Shown here: positions 51,958-61,700 of the stretch, in pieces
Layout of the letters: each line of letters opens with the position of its first letter
Numbering within the stretch: position 1 is the stretch's first letter
DNA from: Salinimicrobium sp050750585
Lineage (GTDB): Bacteria; Bacteroidota; Bacteroidia; Flavobacteriales; Flavobacteriaceae
Direction: 5' to 3'
Assembly: GCF_050750585.1 (NCBI RefSeq)
Contig: NZ_JBOJLM010000001.1
Span: 186,001 to 250,000 of the forward strand
Length of the DNA stretch: 64,000 nt
Notes under the pieces: model-generated
Told to the model about the DNA's origin: nothing
Databases searched by the model: none
What the model saw: the letters and a program-made list of their open reading frames with translations, nothing else
Translations under genes and position numbers: made by a program

Positions 51958-52194
51958 TTAATTGTCATCTCCTATTTTGTCTATTTCCTCGTCAATTTCC
52001 TTATTGACTTCCTGGTCTATTTTCTTACCGGTGCGTTCTATGATCCCTTCACTATCTTCATCTTCGAGAGGTTCTGTTTGTTCAACCTCGACTTCTTTTT
52101 CACGTATCACTTCTCTTTCTGTAACAGTCTCGCGACAGGAGACAAGTAACGAACTTCCAAGCACCAGAACGGCAAATAAATTTGTGATTCTCAT
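51958..52194 (-). CDS. Small acidic lipoprotein C (78 aa)
   Basis: 78 residues: signal peptide MRITNLFAVLVLGSSLLVS, lipobox Cys in VSCRETVTEREV, then a long charged helix (IREKEVEVEQTEPLEDEDSE) ending KEIDEEIDKIGDDN. It is the longest of the three. The charged repeat suggests a coiled-coil or flexible linker displayed at the outer membrane surface. The three genes lie on one strand with 98 and 21 bp gaps and probably derive from duplication. Confidence 0.78.
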   Translation of the reverse strand: MRITNLFAVLVLGSSLLVSCRETVTEREVIREKEVEVEQTEPLEDEDSEGIIERTGKKIDQEVNKEIDEEIDKIGDDN

Positions 52195-52500
52195 AGTTTT
52201 TAATTTTCATTTGAGACCACCAAAGTAGTAAACTGCTGCTCCTGCGCTTAAGTAATTAGCAATTATTTAATAATAAAACTAGATAATCTACAAAAATATC
52301 TTAAAAATAATAGCTTAAATGGGGTGTAAAAAAGACCTGCTTAAGAAGCTTTGTTGTTCAAAATGAGCCGGTTCTGGTTTTAATTACCAAATCCTGAAAT
52401 CAATTTGAAGTTACAGCTCTTTAAACAGGTCTCTTAGAACTTACAGGGGCTTAGGTAGGAAATAATCGTATTTACCTCCTTAGCACAGCATAATTTAATT
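52195..52500. other. Intergenic stretch, no gene seen
   Basis: AT-rich 306 bp between lipoprotein C and the coiled-coil membrane protein, both minus strand. No clear promoter pair, repeat copy or coding frame was recognised. Confidence 0.45.
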
Positions 52501-54195
52501 TTAGAATATACCTTCAAGCGCAAGCATACCACCTACAGCAGATGCTGCTGCTGAAACCACACCGGTTGCCACAAGCCACCATGCTGCGGTCGCAGCTGCT
52601 TTCCGCGATTCTTCAGCTGCAATAAGTGCTTTCTCTTTTGCTTCTTCCATCTTCTCGTTTACCTTGATCTGTACCTCATAGGCTTTTTCAAGAACAGTAT
52701 TCCTGGCACTCACTATCTTATCGGCAATAGGTTCTGCTTCAGCACGGGTTAAAGAAGTCCTGTTAGAGATCATGGTGATCATTTCCTCTTTGTTATAATG
52801 CTCCAGTTTATATTTCAAATCTGGTCCTGCACCCGAATCCTGAAAGATGGCAGTGAAATCTGAATAGATCCTGTTGAGGTCATTAGTGCCGCTAGAGAAC
52901 ATAGCTTTAACCCTGGCCTCGAGGTCTCCTTTTTTCTGCTGTAATTCACCTTTTTTGGCTTCAGCATTATTTTGACCTTCACTAAAAAAGGATTCTATTT
53001 TATTCAGCACTTTTTCGGCCTGTGAAATTCGCTTGTCAGCTTCTCTTTCATCCATATCCTGAGATGCGAGAAGTTTTACCAGGGTATTACGGTCTATGGC
53101 ACTGGCTTTTGCTTTGGCAATATTGGTTGCCTGCCCCGGCTCGTTGAGGATCTTCTTAAGATCCTGCTCAAGTTGTTCAGGTTGTAGCTCTCTCTTATTA
53201 GTGTTTTGCAGTGCTTCTTTTATCTTATCCTGGTATTTATTTATCTGCTCACGGTCGGCCGGGGTGAGATCTTCGATTCCGGCTTTAGCTTTTTCCTGAG
53301 GCGTGGCATCGCTTTGGGCAATGTCTTTAATACTGTTCACGTGGTTTTTTACAGCTTCCTTGTCTTCTTTTGAAAGTGTACTTTTATCGGCCTCTTCCAG
53401 GATCAGTTTCTTTACTGAGTTTGGATAATCAAAATCATCTTTTTCTGTCACCTGTAGGTCGGTGATCAAATCTTTGATCTGTTTTTTCAGGTTTTGTATG
53501 TCTATGCGCTGTGGCTTCAGTTGTTTGACATAGTTATCAACTTTCTTATCTACATCATGTGTAGAGAAAAGTTTTTCAAACTGCTTTCTCATTTCTTTTG
53601 CTTCAGTCTTTGCTCTTGTTCTGGCAGCATCTTTTGCGACACCGGCATCAGACTTAGAAAAGACGGAACCCGCAGATGATAAGCTATTTTTTACGGTTGA
53701 GGCCAAACCTCCTACTAAAGAAGTCACCATGTTCACTTCTAAATATGTGACTACCATGAAAAATGCGGCCCAAATAACAAGCCCCAGGGTAGCCCCAATA
53801 AAGTTGGCACCTATTAATCCCAGCTTTACGGCAAAAAGACTGGCAAAGAATAGAGCAATAGCAGTAGTAACAAGCGTCCATACCCCAAGCCCGGTAGAGA
53901 CCTTTTGCCCTACATTCATACCATCGTCATCATGGTCATCGTGATGGGTGTCTTTAGCTTTCTGCCTGTCGGTGTCTGACTTGTGGGCTTTCTTGCGGAT
54001 ATTTCCAACTGCAGTAATGCCGCCCGCCACCGAAATGGCTGTTAACAGTAACTGGAATCCCAGTGCTAATAATACTCCGGCAACTACCGCGATAAAGAAA
54101 TTTGTTTCCTCAAGTAATACGGCTGTTCCCACTCCCTCCTGGGCAAATAAGTTTAAAGGGAGCAGTGCAAGTAATAATAATGTATACTTCTTCAT
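52501..54195 (-). CDS. Coiled-coil membrane protein of unknown function (564 aa)
   Basis: Signal peptide (YTLLLLALLPLNLFAQ), a helix at ~32-60, a basic/acidic linker rich in His and Asp (KDTHHDDHDDDG), and two more helices at ~105-155. Then ~350 residues of charged helical sequence with repeated helix-turn-helix units (LVKLLASQDMDEREADKRIS; MITMISNRTSLTRAEAEPIA), each with the pattern ...L..R..L...EAE. The C-terminus is Ala-rich and membrane-like (AATAAWWLVATGVVSAAASA). The unit pattern recalls SAP-like or cyanobacterial helical repeats in form. I do not recognise a named family. Confidence 0.75.
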   Translation of the reverse strand: MKKYTLLLLALLPLNLFAQEGVGTAVLLEETNFFIAVVAGVLLALGFQLLLTAISVAGGITAVGNIRKKAHKSDTDRQKAKDTHHDDHDDDGMNVGQKVSTGLGVWTLVTTAIALFFASLFAVKLGLIGANFIGATLGLVIWAAFFMVVTYLEVNMVTSLVGGLASTVKNSLSSAGSVFSKSDAGVAKDAARTRAKTEAKEMRKQFEKLFSTHDVDKKVDNYVKQLKPQRIDIQNLKKQIKDLITDLQVTEKDDFDYPNSVKKLILEEADKSTLSKEDKEAVKNHVNSIKDIAQSDATPQEKAKAGIEDLTPADREQINKYQDKIKEALQNTNKRELQPEQLEQDLKKILNEPGQATNIAKAKASAIDRNTLVKLLASQDMDEREADKRISQAEKVLNKIESFFSEGQNNAEAKKGELQQKKGDLEARVKAMFSSGTNDLNRIYSDFTAIFQDSGAGPDLKYKLEHYNKEEMITMISNRTSLTRAEAEPIADKIVSARNTVLEKAYEVQIKVNEKMEEAKEKALIAAEESRKAAATAAWWLVATGVVSAAASAVGGMLALEGIF

Positions 54196-54591
54196 AGCTG
54201 ATTTTTAATTGGTTACACCTCAATTTAATGCTTTGGAAGGAAGAAATTTTTAAATTAATCTTAAAACCTGAAGCTTTTAAGTAGAACTTAAGGTTTGCTA
54301 GCAAAAGCCGCCTGGGAATGATAAAAAATTAAGAGTTGAGGATGCTTATAGTTTGTTTATCAGATAATTATCTAATCATTTTCGTCTGAAGGTTATCAGC
54401 AAAATTTATTTACCGGCCTCTCAGGTGAACTTGATCATCCCCTGTGCTGCTGAAGGTATGAAGGTAAAATCTCCAATTGCGACAGGAAGTATTTTCAGAA
54501 TAAAGACAATTTATAAGGTAGTCAAAAATGTCATTTCTGATTTTTCTTAAATGAGATCAAGGAGGTTTAAAGTTTTGTGGCTAAAGGATAT
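54196..54591. other. Intergenic stretch with palindrome copy 10
   Basis: 396 bp on the far side of the coiled-coil protein start. It holds the degenerate palindrome at 54522 and no supported coding frame; its ends are the promoter-side of the membrane protein and the 3' end of the DUF456 gene. Confidence 0.5.
54522..54540. repeat. 19-bp dispersed palindrome, copy 10 (degenerate)
   Basis: TCAAAAATGTCATTTCTGA, with T at the centre and one change in the right arm. It lies 52 bp beyond the DUF456 stop. Confidence 0.6.
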
Positions 54592-55098
54592 TTAAAAAAG
54601 CAGTGCTCTAAATTCCCATAGCTTGTAAATAAAGAGCAGAAGAAAAATGGCCGTTACTATAAATTCCATAAAAGTAGAAGCCAGTAACCCAATAAAGGAG
54701 CCCGTTGCCGCTTTGAGTGCAGTACGGGAGTCGGCTTTATTGATGATCTCTCCCAAATAAGCCCCAACAAAGGGAGCTATTAAAATTGCAAAGGGGATAG
54801 GAATAAAGATTCCGGCGAAGAGGCCTATTGTCGCACCAAACATCCCTTTTTTACTGCCACCAAGATATTTGGTGCCCAGGGCCGGGATAGTGTATTGGAG
54901 CACAAAAATGACTATGGTGATGAGTAAGGTAATACCAAGATAGGTATAATTCATGGGAATGGCCGAAGTGAGGTGCAGTAACAGCAGGCCTGCCCAACTT
55001 ACTGGTATTCCGGGTAACATGGGTAAAAAACTTCCAAGGATTCCTACGAGCATGAGAATGGCCGCCAGTGCTACCAGAATAAGGTCCATAAATGTCAT
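54592..55098 (-). CDS. DUF456 family membrane protein
   Basis: About 168 residues from MTFMDLILVALA (55098). The frame runs to 55131 but the extra residues look unconserved. It has four to five helices with glycine-rich turns: LVGILGSFLPMLPGIPVSWAG is typical of the family, and GATIGLFAGIFIPIPFAILIAPFVGAYLGE is the second core. DUF456 proteins are inner-membrane proteins of unknown role. It is divergent from the BlaI gene, with the operator between them. Confidence 0.88.
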   Translation of the reverse strand: MTFMDLILVALAAILMLVGILGSFLPMLPGIPVSWAGLLLLHLTSAIPMNYTYLGITLLITIVIFVLQYTIPALGTKYLGGSKKGMFGATIGLFAGIFIPIPFAILIAPFVGAYLGEIINKADSRTALKAATGSFIGLLASTFMEFIVTAIFLLLFIYKLWEFRALLF

Positions 55099-55154
55099 TT
55101 TAGGGCTAAGATAGAGAAAGAAGCTCAACAATTAAGAACTAAAACATTAGTTTG

Positions 55155-55170
55155 AACTAAATATTTAGTT
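55155..55170. promoter_or_regulatory. BlaI-type operator palindrome
   Basis: AACTAAATATTTAGTT is a perfect 16-bp palindrome 27 bp before the BlaI-like start. A second, looser one (ACTAAAACATTAGT, 55138-55151) lies next to it. Both sit over the shared DUF456/BlaI upstream region, where a BlaI/MecI repressor would bind. Confidence 0.65.
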
Positions 55171-55196
55171 TATATTAGCTCATACATTAAGATGTT

Positions 55197-55553
55197 ATGA
55201 AGCAATTGACCAAAGCCGAAGAGGAGATCATGCAGATCCTTTGGGATCTTAAAGAAGCCAACGTGGCTACAATAATTGAAGAAATGCCCGAGCCTAAACC
55301 TGCATACAACACGGTTTCTACCATCGTGCGGATTTTGGAAAGCAAAGAATTCGTGAACCACCGCAAGCAGGGTAAAGGCTATATCTATTTCCCTACCCTG
55401 GAAAAAGAAACCTATACAGATCAAAGCATGAACAAACTCGTAGACGGATATTTTAATGGGTCATTTAAAAGTATGGTGTCTTTTTTCATGAAAAAGAACA
55501 AGATGGATACTGCCGACCTGGAAGCTATCCTGAAGGAGATCAACAAAAAATAG
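55197..55553 (+). CDS. BlaI/MecI/CopY family repressor
   Basis: 118 residues. The winged helix is at the N-terminus (LTKAEEEIMQILWDLKEANV, YNTVSTIVRILESKEFVNHRK), followed by a dimer helix region, ending DLEAILKEINKK. These repressors block transcription until a membrane metalloprotease, here the downstream M56 protein, cleaves them. The next gene starts six bases after its stop, so the two are one transcript. Confidence 0.93.
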   Translation: MKQLTKAEEEIMQILWDLKEANVATIIEEMPEPKPAYNTVSTIVRILESKEFVNHRKQGKGYIYFPTLEKETYTDQSMNKLVDGYFNGSFKSMVSFFMKKNKMDTADLEAILKEINKK

Positions 55554-55559
55554 AGAATT

Positions 55560-56933
55560 ATGCTGCATTACATTCTACAAACCATCGTTTTTCAGCTCAT
55601 CTTCCTTGTGGTGTACGAGCTGTTGTTAAAGAGAGAAACTTTTTTCAGCTATAATCGCATTTATCTACTTGTTACCCCCATACTGGCACTTCTACTTCCT
55701 CTGCTGAAGATCTCTGCGCTGCAAAATGCCATTCCTGCTGAAAATTTTGTCATGCTTCCCGAAGTGTTTTTAGGGGAAGCGCCCAAAACCGATTTAGGTG
55801 ATGCAGGAAGTACTATAGCTGCCAAAAATGTGCTTTTAGATCATTGGTTGCAGCTTATCTATTTTGGAGGGCTCCTCTTTAGTCTGGGTTTTTTCTTTAA
55901 TAAGCTTAGGATCATTAGGCAGCTCTTTCATTTTAAACCGGTGGTGAACACTTCAGAAATGAAGGTTGTGGAAGTGCCAGATTCCGATATTGCCTGCACC
56001 TTTTACAAAACCATATTTCTTGGTACCAGGCTTTCAGAAAAAGAGCGGGAGCAAATTCTGTCGCACGAAATCGTACATGTGAGGCAGAGACATACGCTAG
56101 ACCTGCTGTTCTTTGAGCTGTTGAGGATCATCTTCTGGTTCAATCCGCTTATTTACATCTACCAGTCAAGGATATCAGCGGTGCATGAATTTATGGCCGA
56201 TGCCGGGGTAGTCAAAAATGTCAAAAAACAGGACTATTTCCAACAGCTGCTCAATTCAGCTTTTAACACTAAAGACATTTCATTTATAAATCAATTTTTT
56301 AATCACTCAATCATCAAAAAACGAATAGTTATGTTGCAAAAAACCAAATCAAATTCAGTTTCAAAGTTCAAGTTTTTGATCATTCTGCCGCTCATGGCCG
56401 CCATGTTAACCTATGTGGCTTGTAGCTCTTCCAAAACAGGAAATGAACAAGTTTCAACTCAACAAGTGCCGCCCCCGCCTCCTCCGCCTCCAGCCCCTGA
56501 ACCTCCAACCTCTGTTCCCAAAGTAGGGCAGGAAATGCCTAATATTCCATTTGCAGTTGTTGAAGAGTTGCCTGTTTTTCCGGGGTGTGAAAGTTTTGAA
56601 ACCAGAGAGAAAAAGGCCAAATGTATCACCCAAAAAATAAACCAGTTTGTAAACACTAATTTCAATACTTCTCTGGGTAAAGAATTAGGATTAACAGGTC
56701 TGAACAGGATCTATGTACAGTTTAAGATCGCTAAAAATGGAGTTGTGGAAGTGTTGGGAGCAAGGGCACCACACCCTGCACTTGAGGAAGAAGCAAGGCG
56801 GGTAGTAAATCTTCTCCCAAAAATGACCCCGGGTAAACAAAGAGGAGAAGAAGTAGGAGTACTGTATTCCCTGCCAATTAGCTTTATGGTTCCCGAAGCT
56901 ACTTCTGAAGACAAAAAAGCTTCTGATAACTAG
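55560..56933 (+). CDS. BlaR1-like M56 metallopeptidase with TonB C-terminal domain
   Basis: 457 residues. Helices at ~1-20, ~30-55, ~95-115 and ~275-295 frame a cytoplasmic zinc protease: SHEIVHVRQRHTLDLLFFEL contains HExxH, and the third ligand is Glu in HEFMADAGV. After the last helix (FLIILPLMAAMLTYVAC) comes a proline-rich spacer (PPPPPPPAPEPP) and ~110 residues of TonB_C type (FPGCE..., VQFKIAKNGVVEVLGARAP). Unlike BlaR1 it has no penicillin-binding sensor; the periplasmic TonB-like domain takes its place. Confidence 0.92.
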   Translation: MLHYILQTIVFQLIFLVVYELLLKRETFFSYNRIYLLVTPILALLLPLLKISALQNAIPAENFVMLPEVFLGEAPKTDLGDAGSTIAAKNVLLDHWLQLIYFGGLLFSLGFFFNKLRIIRQLFHFKPVVNTSEMKVVEVPDSDIACTFYKTIFLGTRLSEKEREQILSHEIVHVRQRHTLDLLFFELLRIIFWFNPLIYIYQSRISAVHEFMADAGVVKNVKKQDYFQQLLNSAFNTKDISFINQFFNHSIIKKRIVMLQKTKSNSVSKFKFLIILPLMAAMLTYVACSSSKTGNEQVSTQQVPPPPPPPPAPEPPTSVPKVGQEMPNIPFAVVEELPVFPGCESFETREKKAKCITQKINQFVNTNFNTSLGKELGLTGLNRIYVQFKIAKNGVVEVLGARAPHPALEEEARRVVNLLPKMTPGKQRGEEVGVLYSLPISFMVPEATSEDKKASDN

Positions 56934-56936
56934 TTG

Positions 56937-58100
56937 ATGAAGCTTAAGAATTTATTCATCATTATTATAATCTTTTCCACTAAAGCCGAAGCCCAAACTT
57001 CGGCTTTAGCCATGGCCGATAGTCTTTATGCAGTAGGAGATTATTCCGGAGCTATTCAAGAGCTTGAAAAGGTGAATTCCCAATCTGAAGCTGTGCTTCT
57101 TAAGCTGGCCCAGGCTCACAAGGCACAGGGGAATCCTGCTGCGGCTCTATCGTATTACAAGACTGTTTTGGAGGTCAACCCAAAAAAGCTGCTCACGGCC
57201 GTAGCATATGCAAGACTGTTATCTTCTACCGGAAAATTGGAGCAAGCCGACAGTATTTTTCAAGAGCTGGTGAAAAAATATCCTATGAATGCTAATTTTC
57301 ATTATCAGCTGGGACTGGTAAAAGAACAGCGAAAGGATTCTACTGCAATAAAACATTATAATATTACCGTTCTGCTTCAAAAGCACCATCAACAGGCCCT
57401 GTCAAAAGTGGCAAAAAGTGAACTGGTTCACGGAAAACTGATGCGAGCAGAGAGGCTGAGTAAACAGGGCCTGGAATTCAATCCTGCCAATAAAACATTG
57501 CTTTCAATCTTAGCACAGGCTTATTACTTTCAAAAGGAATACAAACTGGCAATAGAAGAATTTGAAAAGTTAGTCGATCTCGGCGCGGGTAGCGAATTTA
57601 TTCACCGTAGACTGGGAACAGCCTACTTTTATCTTGAGGATTATGATTCTGCTCTAGAACATTTTAATAAAGCGCTCCATTACGGGCCTCAGAATCATTC
57701 CACCCACTACAGCCTTGGGAAACTCTACGCCTTAAAGGGAGAATATAAAAACTCTGAAGTACATCTCTTAGAGGCAATCCTATTAAAAGATGTACTTCTT
57801 GACGAAGAGTTTACCAGTCTTGGACTTACCTATAAGCTTTCTAAAAAGCCAAAACAGGCGCTGACCTACTTTAATAGAGCTTTGGAGGAAAATCCCGATA
57901 ATGAGCGGGCCATGTTTGAACGGGCCATAGCTGCCGATTCTTACTATGAAGATCTGGAAACCAGGATGAACTATTACCAGGCCTACCTTGACAGGTTTGG
58001 GGAATATGGTAATCCTCAACTTATCAGGTTGGCCGGGCAACGGATTAAAGATATCAGGGAAGAAATGCATTTGGAACCTGCTACATCTGGTGAACAATAG
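56937..58100 (+). CDS. TPR-repeat protein of the BlaI/BlaR operon
   Basis: 387 residues from ATG at 56937. The open frame starts with a TTG at 56934 just after the previous stop, which is less likely. Signal peptide (FIIIIIFSTKAEAQ) then about nine tetratricopeptide repeats (LKLAQAHKAQGNPAAALSYYK; GTAYFYLEDYDSALEHFNKA; LGLTYKLSKKPKQALTYFNR). It is a periplasmic protein-interaction scaffold. Tight spacing with the M56 gene makes a three-gene BlaI-M56-TPR unit. Confidence 0.85.
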   Translation: MKLKNLFIIIIIFSTKAEAQTSALAMADSLYAVGDYSGAIQELEKVNSQSEAVLLKLAQAHKAQGNPAAALSYYKTVLEVNPKKLLTAVAYARLLSSTGKLEQADSIFQELVKKYPMNANFHYQLGLVKEQRKDSTAIKHYNITVLLQKHHQQALSKVAKSELVHGKLMRAERLSKQGLEFNPANKTLLSILAQAYYFQKEYKLAIEEFEKLVDLGAGSEFIHRRLGTAYFYLEDYDSALEHFNKALHYGPQNHSTHYSLGKLYALKGEYKNSEVHLLEAILLKDVLLDEEFTSLGLTYKLSKKPKQALTYFNRALEENPDNERAMFERAIAADSYYEDLETRMNYYQAYLDRFGEYGNPQLIRLAGQRIKDIREEMHLEPATSGEQ

Positions 58101-58280
58101 GTTTTTTCGGCAAGCCCCTTAATTTCACTGCTTTTGGATTGAGTTTAAGTCCCGAATGAAGAAATCTTAATCCTTAATATTCTGTGACAGAAAACAGACC
58201 AATACTTTCTATTCTTGATAATTGAAATTAATTTCTTAAACCGTACAACACTAATTAGGGAAGTTTAGGCAGAGGGGGAA

Positions 58281-58769
58281 ATGGGGTTTTTGAGAGGGTC
58301 GTTTGATCAGAATTCCCTGTGTACAACAACATCTTCTAAAGTATTTCCTTACATTTATCTAAACAACTATTCTTTAAAGGTGATCATAGTAACATGTGCA
58401 ATTATAGAACAAGATCAAAAAGTTCTTTGTGCACAAAGAAGCCAAAATATGGCTCTGCCGCTAAAGTGGGAATTCCCAGGCGGGAAAGTTGAAAAAGGTG
58501 AAGATTTAGAAGACTGCCTAAAAAGAGAAATTGAAGAAGAATTAGGCGTAGAAATAGAAATTAAAGAACGTCTACCTTCTAATATTCATATTTATTCAGA
58601 CGAAAAATCTATTAAACTAATTCCATTTCGCTGTTCCCTACAAACATTTGAAATTAATTTAAAAGAACACTTAAAAATTGAATGGGTGAGTTCAAGTGAA
58701 TTAACACAATTTGATTGGGCAAAAGCAGACATTCCTATTGTTCAAAATTACATTCAAAATTATAGATGA
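58281..58769 (+). CDS. Nudix hydrolase (MutT-like) of the helicase/nuclease operon
   Basis: Up to 162 residues. The Nudix box is GGKVEKGEDLEDCLKREIEE and so complete (GX5EX7REUXEE). The core begins VIIVTCAIIEQDQKVLCAQR, close to MutT/NudG enzymes that remove oxidised or modified (d)NTPs. The first ~33 residues from the ATG at 58281 look unconserved; a GTG at 58380, downstream of TACATTTA, is the more likely start. The stop overlaps the helicase ATG (ATGA at 58766-58769). In this operon the enzyme may supply or clear nucleotide signals or modified nucleotides; that is a guess. Confidence 0.88.
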   Translation: MGFLRGSFDQNSLCTTTSSKVFPYIYLNNYSLKVIIVTCAIIEQDQKVLCAQRSQNMALPLKWEFPGGKVEKGEDLEDCLKREIEEELGVEIEIKERLPSNIHIYSDEKSIKLIPFRCSLQTFEINLKEHLKIEWVSSSELTQFDWAKADIPIVQNYIQNYR

Positions 58770-61700
58770 ATTTCGAAACAGGTCTCTACGAACAACTAAT
58801 AAATAAACTCGTAGCTAACAAATTAAGTTTAGTTGATACTCAAAAATTTCACATAAGTGAAACTACTCTAGACAAGGAAGAGGCATCACAGCATTTAAGT
58901 ATTTATCTCGCCGAAACCATTAAATATGCTCTGAATGAAATAAAGGAGAAAGACCGTCCTTTACTTCAAATCGAACTTTCTAATAAAATAATACAGCTGC
59001 TTGCGACAGAACTAAAAAATCTGGATTTAACAGAAAACTTGATAGAAACTGAGGGAAAAATTCTGCAAGCTGTATTTTCAAAACTTGATTTTCCTTATTC
59101 AAATTTGGAAGCCAGGTTAAAAGAAATCACTCCCTATACTAGATTAAGCCAAAGTGAATTATTCACAGGTAACAACGTAGGTATCTCTTTGGAGAGTGAA
59201 CTGAGAAAGGAAATACTTTCATCTGACGAAATTTCTTGGTTGGTTTCATTTATTAAATACTCTGGAATTCGGATCTTTAAAAAAGAGCTAGAAGAGTTTA
59301 CAAATAGCGGAAGGAAATTAAAGATTATTACCACGTCCTATATGGGAGCCACCGATGTAAAGGCGGTTGAATATCTTTCTTCCTTACCTAACACTGAAAT
59401 TAAGGTTTCCTATAATTCAGAACATGAACGTTTACACGCTAAAGCATATTTATTCTTAAGGAATTCTGGATTTCATACGGGTTATATTGGCTCATCAAAT
59501 CTTTCACGTTCTGCACTCACAAATGGTTTGGAATGGAATTTAAAAGTTACTACTCAGGAAATCGGACATATCATCGATAAGTTTCAGAAAACCTTTGAAA
59601 CATATTGGGAGGATCCAGAATTTGAATTCTACGAAAAAGGGAGAGATAGAGAAAAATTGAGTAGTGCTCTTAAAAGACAAAGTTCATACGGCACAAATCA
59701 AATCACAACCTTCTTTGATTTAAAACCATATCCTTATCAAGAGGAGATTTTATCTAAACTCCAGTCTGAAAGAGAGGTTCATAATAGAAATAAAAACTTA
59801 TTGGTTGCAGCCACTGGAACAGGAAAGACTGTTATTTCTGCCTTTGACTTCAAGAGATTTTATTTAGAAAATCCGAGTGCTAAATTTCTATTTGTTGCAC
59901 ATCGAAAAGAAATTTTACAGCAGGCTCAAATAACTTTTCAGCATGTACTTCGCAATGCCAATTTTGGAGAATTATGGGTAGACGGGAATGAGCCTGTAAA
60001 TTATAATCAAATTTTTGCATCCGTTCAGACTTTAAATAATCGGCTACACAAATTAGGCCTAGGTTCCAATTTCTTTGATTATATAATAATTGATGAAGTA
60101 CATCATATTGTTGCAAACAGTTATCGTCCAATTCTCAAAAAATTTGCTCCCAACATACTTTTAGGTTTAACAGCCACACCCGAAAGAATGGATGGAGGAG
60201 ACATCGCTGAAGATTTTCACAACAAAATTGCTGCAGAAATACGCCTCCCGGAAGCTTTAAACCGAAAGCTATTAAGTCCTTTCCAATATTTTGCTCTTTC
60301 TGATACTATTGATCTCTCTAATGTCAATTGGAGGAATGGTAAATATGAAGTAAATGAACTTACTAAACTTTACACCGAAAATGACAGAAGGGTTTCTGAT
60401 ATCATTCATAATTGTGAGGAGTATTTAACCGATACTCATGATGTACAGGCATTAGGATTCTGTGTGAGTCAAGAACATGCGAGATACATGGCAGAAAAAT
60501 TTACAATAGCTGGATTAAAAGCTGATTATCTTGTAAGTAGTAATAGTTCATCTCGCGAAGGAGTTCGAAATAAACTGTTTAAAAAAGAAATAAACTACCT
60601 ATTCGTGGTAGACATTTTTAATGAAGGTGTCGACATTCCTAATATTGATACAGTACTATTCCTTAGACCTACAGAAAGTTTAACTGTTTTTCTCCAGCAA
60701 TTAGGTCGTGGACTTAGACTTGCAGAAAATAAAGACTGCTTGACTGTTTTAGACTTTGTAGGCAATGCTCGGGCAGAATATGATTTTGAACATAAATTTA
60801 GAGCGCTTGTTGGGAAAACTCACACCTCTATAATAAAGGAAATAGAAGATGAATTCCCGCATTTGCCATTAGGCTGTTCTATTGTACTGGAGAAAAAGGC
60901 TAAGGAAGTAATTTTAAAAAACATTCGAGAAGCTACAGAATTTAGAAGACCTCAAATTCTGCTTAAAATACAGCAGTTTAAGCACCACTCCACTCTCCCA
61001 CTTACTTTAAACAATTTTTTAGAATTTCACCATTTTGAACTTCGCCAAATTTACAAGAAGGGAAGCTGGAAGAGATTATGTGCAGATGCAAAGGTTATCC
61101 CAGATTTTGATGAACCCCAAGAGAAGGAGCTAACAAGTTGTATGCAAAAGAAGCTTATGTATTGCAATTCATTAAGCTATTTGGAATTTATTCAGAAAAT
61201 TATTTCTCCTAAGGCCAATTTAAATTTGCTGACTGAAGAAGAGCAAATAATGCTTCTAATGTTCCACTATGATGTATGGCAGGAAGCTGGGACAAAACTC
61301 AATTTTGTAAATGCAAAAGAGAGTATCGCCTCACTTAGAAACAACCCAGTCATGTTACAAGAAATGCAAGAATTCACTGAGCATCTAATTGAAAAAATTG
61401 AGTTTGTAGAGAAAGAAATTGATTTAGATTTCCCATTCCCGTTAAAGCTCCATAGCAGGTATAATCGGGAAGAGATACTCGCTGCAATAGGAATGAGCAC
61501 CTTCAGTAAAAAATCCTCAAATCGCGAAGGAGCAGCATTTAATAAAAATGTCAATGTAGAAGCATTATTTGTTACCCTGAAGAAAACCGAAAAAGAATAT
61601 TCACCCACAACTATGTATGAAGATTATGCTGTGAATAAAACACTTTTTCATTGGCAATCTCAGAATAGCATCTCTCCTAACTCTCCAAAAGGAGAATCTT

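Noticed and set aside
56207..56226. TCAAAAATGTCAAAAAAC as another palindrome copy
   Set aside because: Only the left half matches; it is inside the M56 protease gene and has no right arm.
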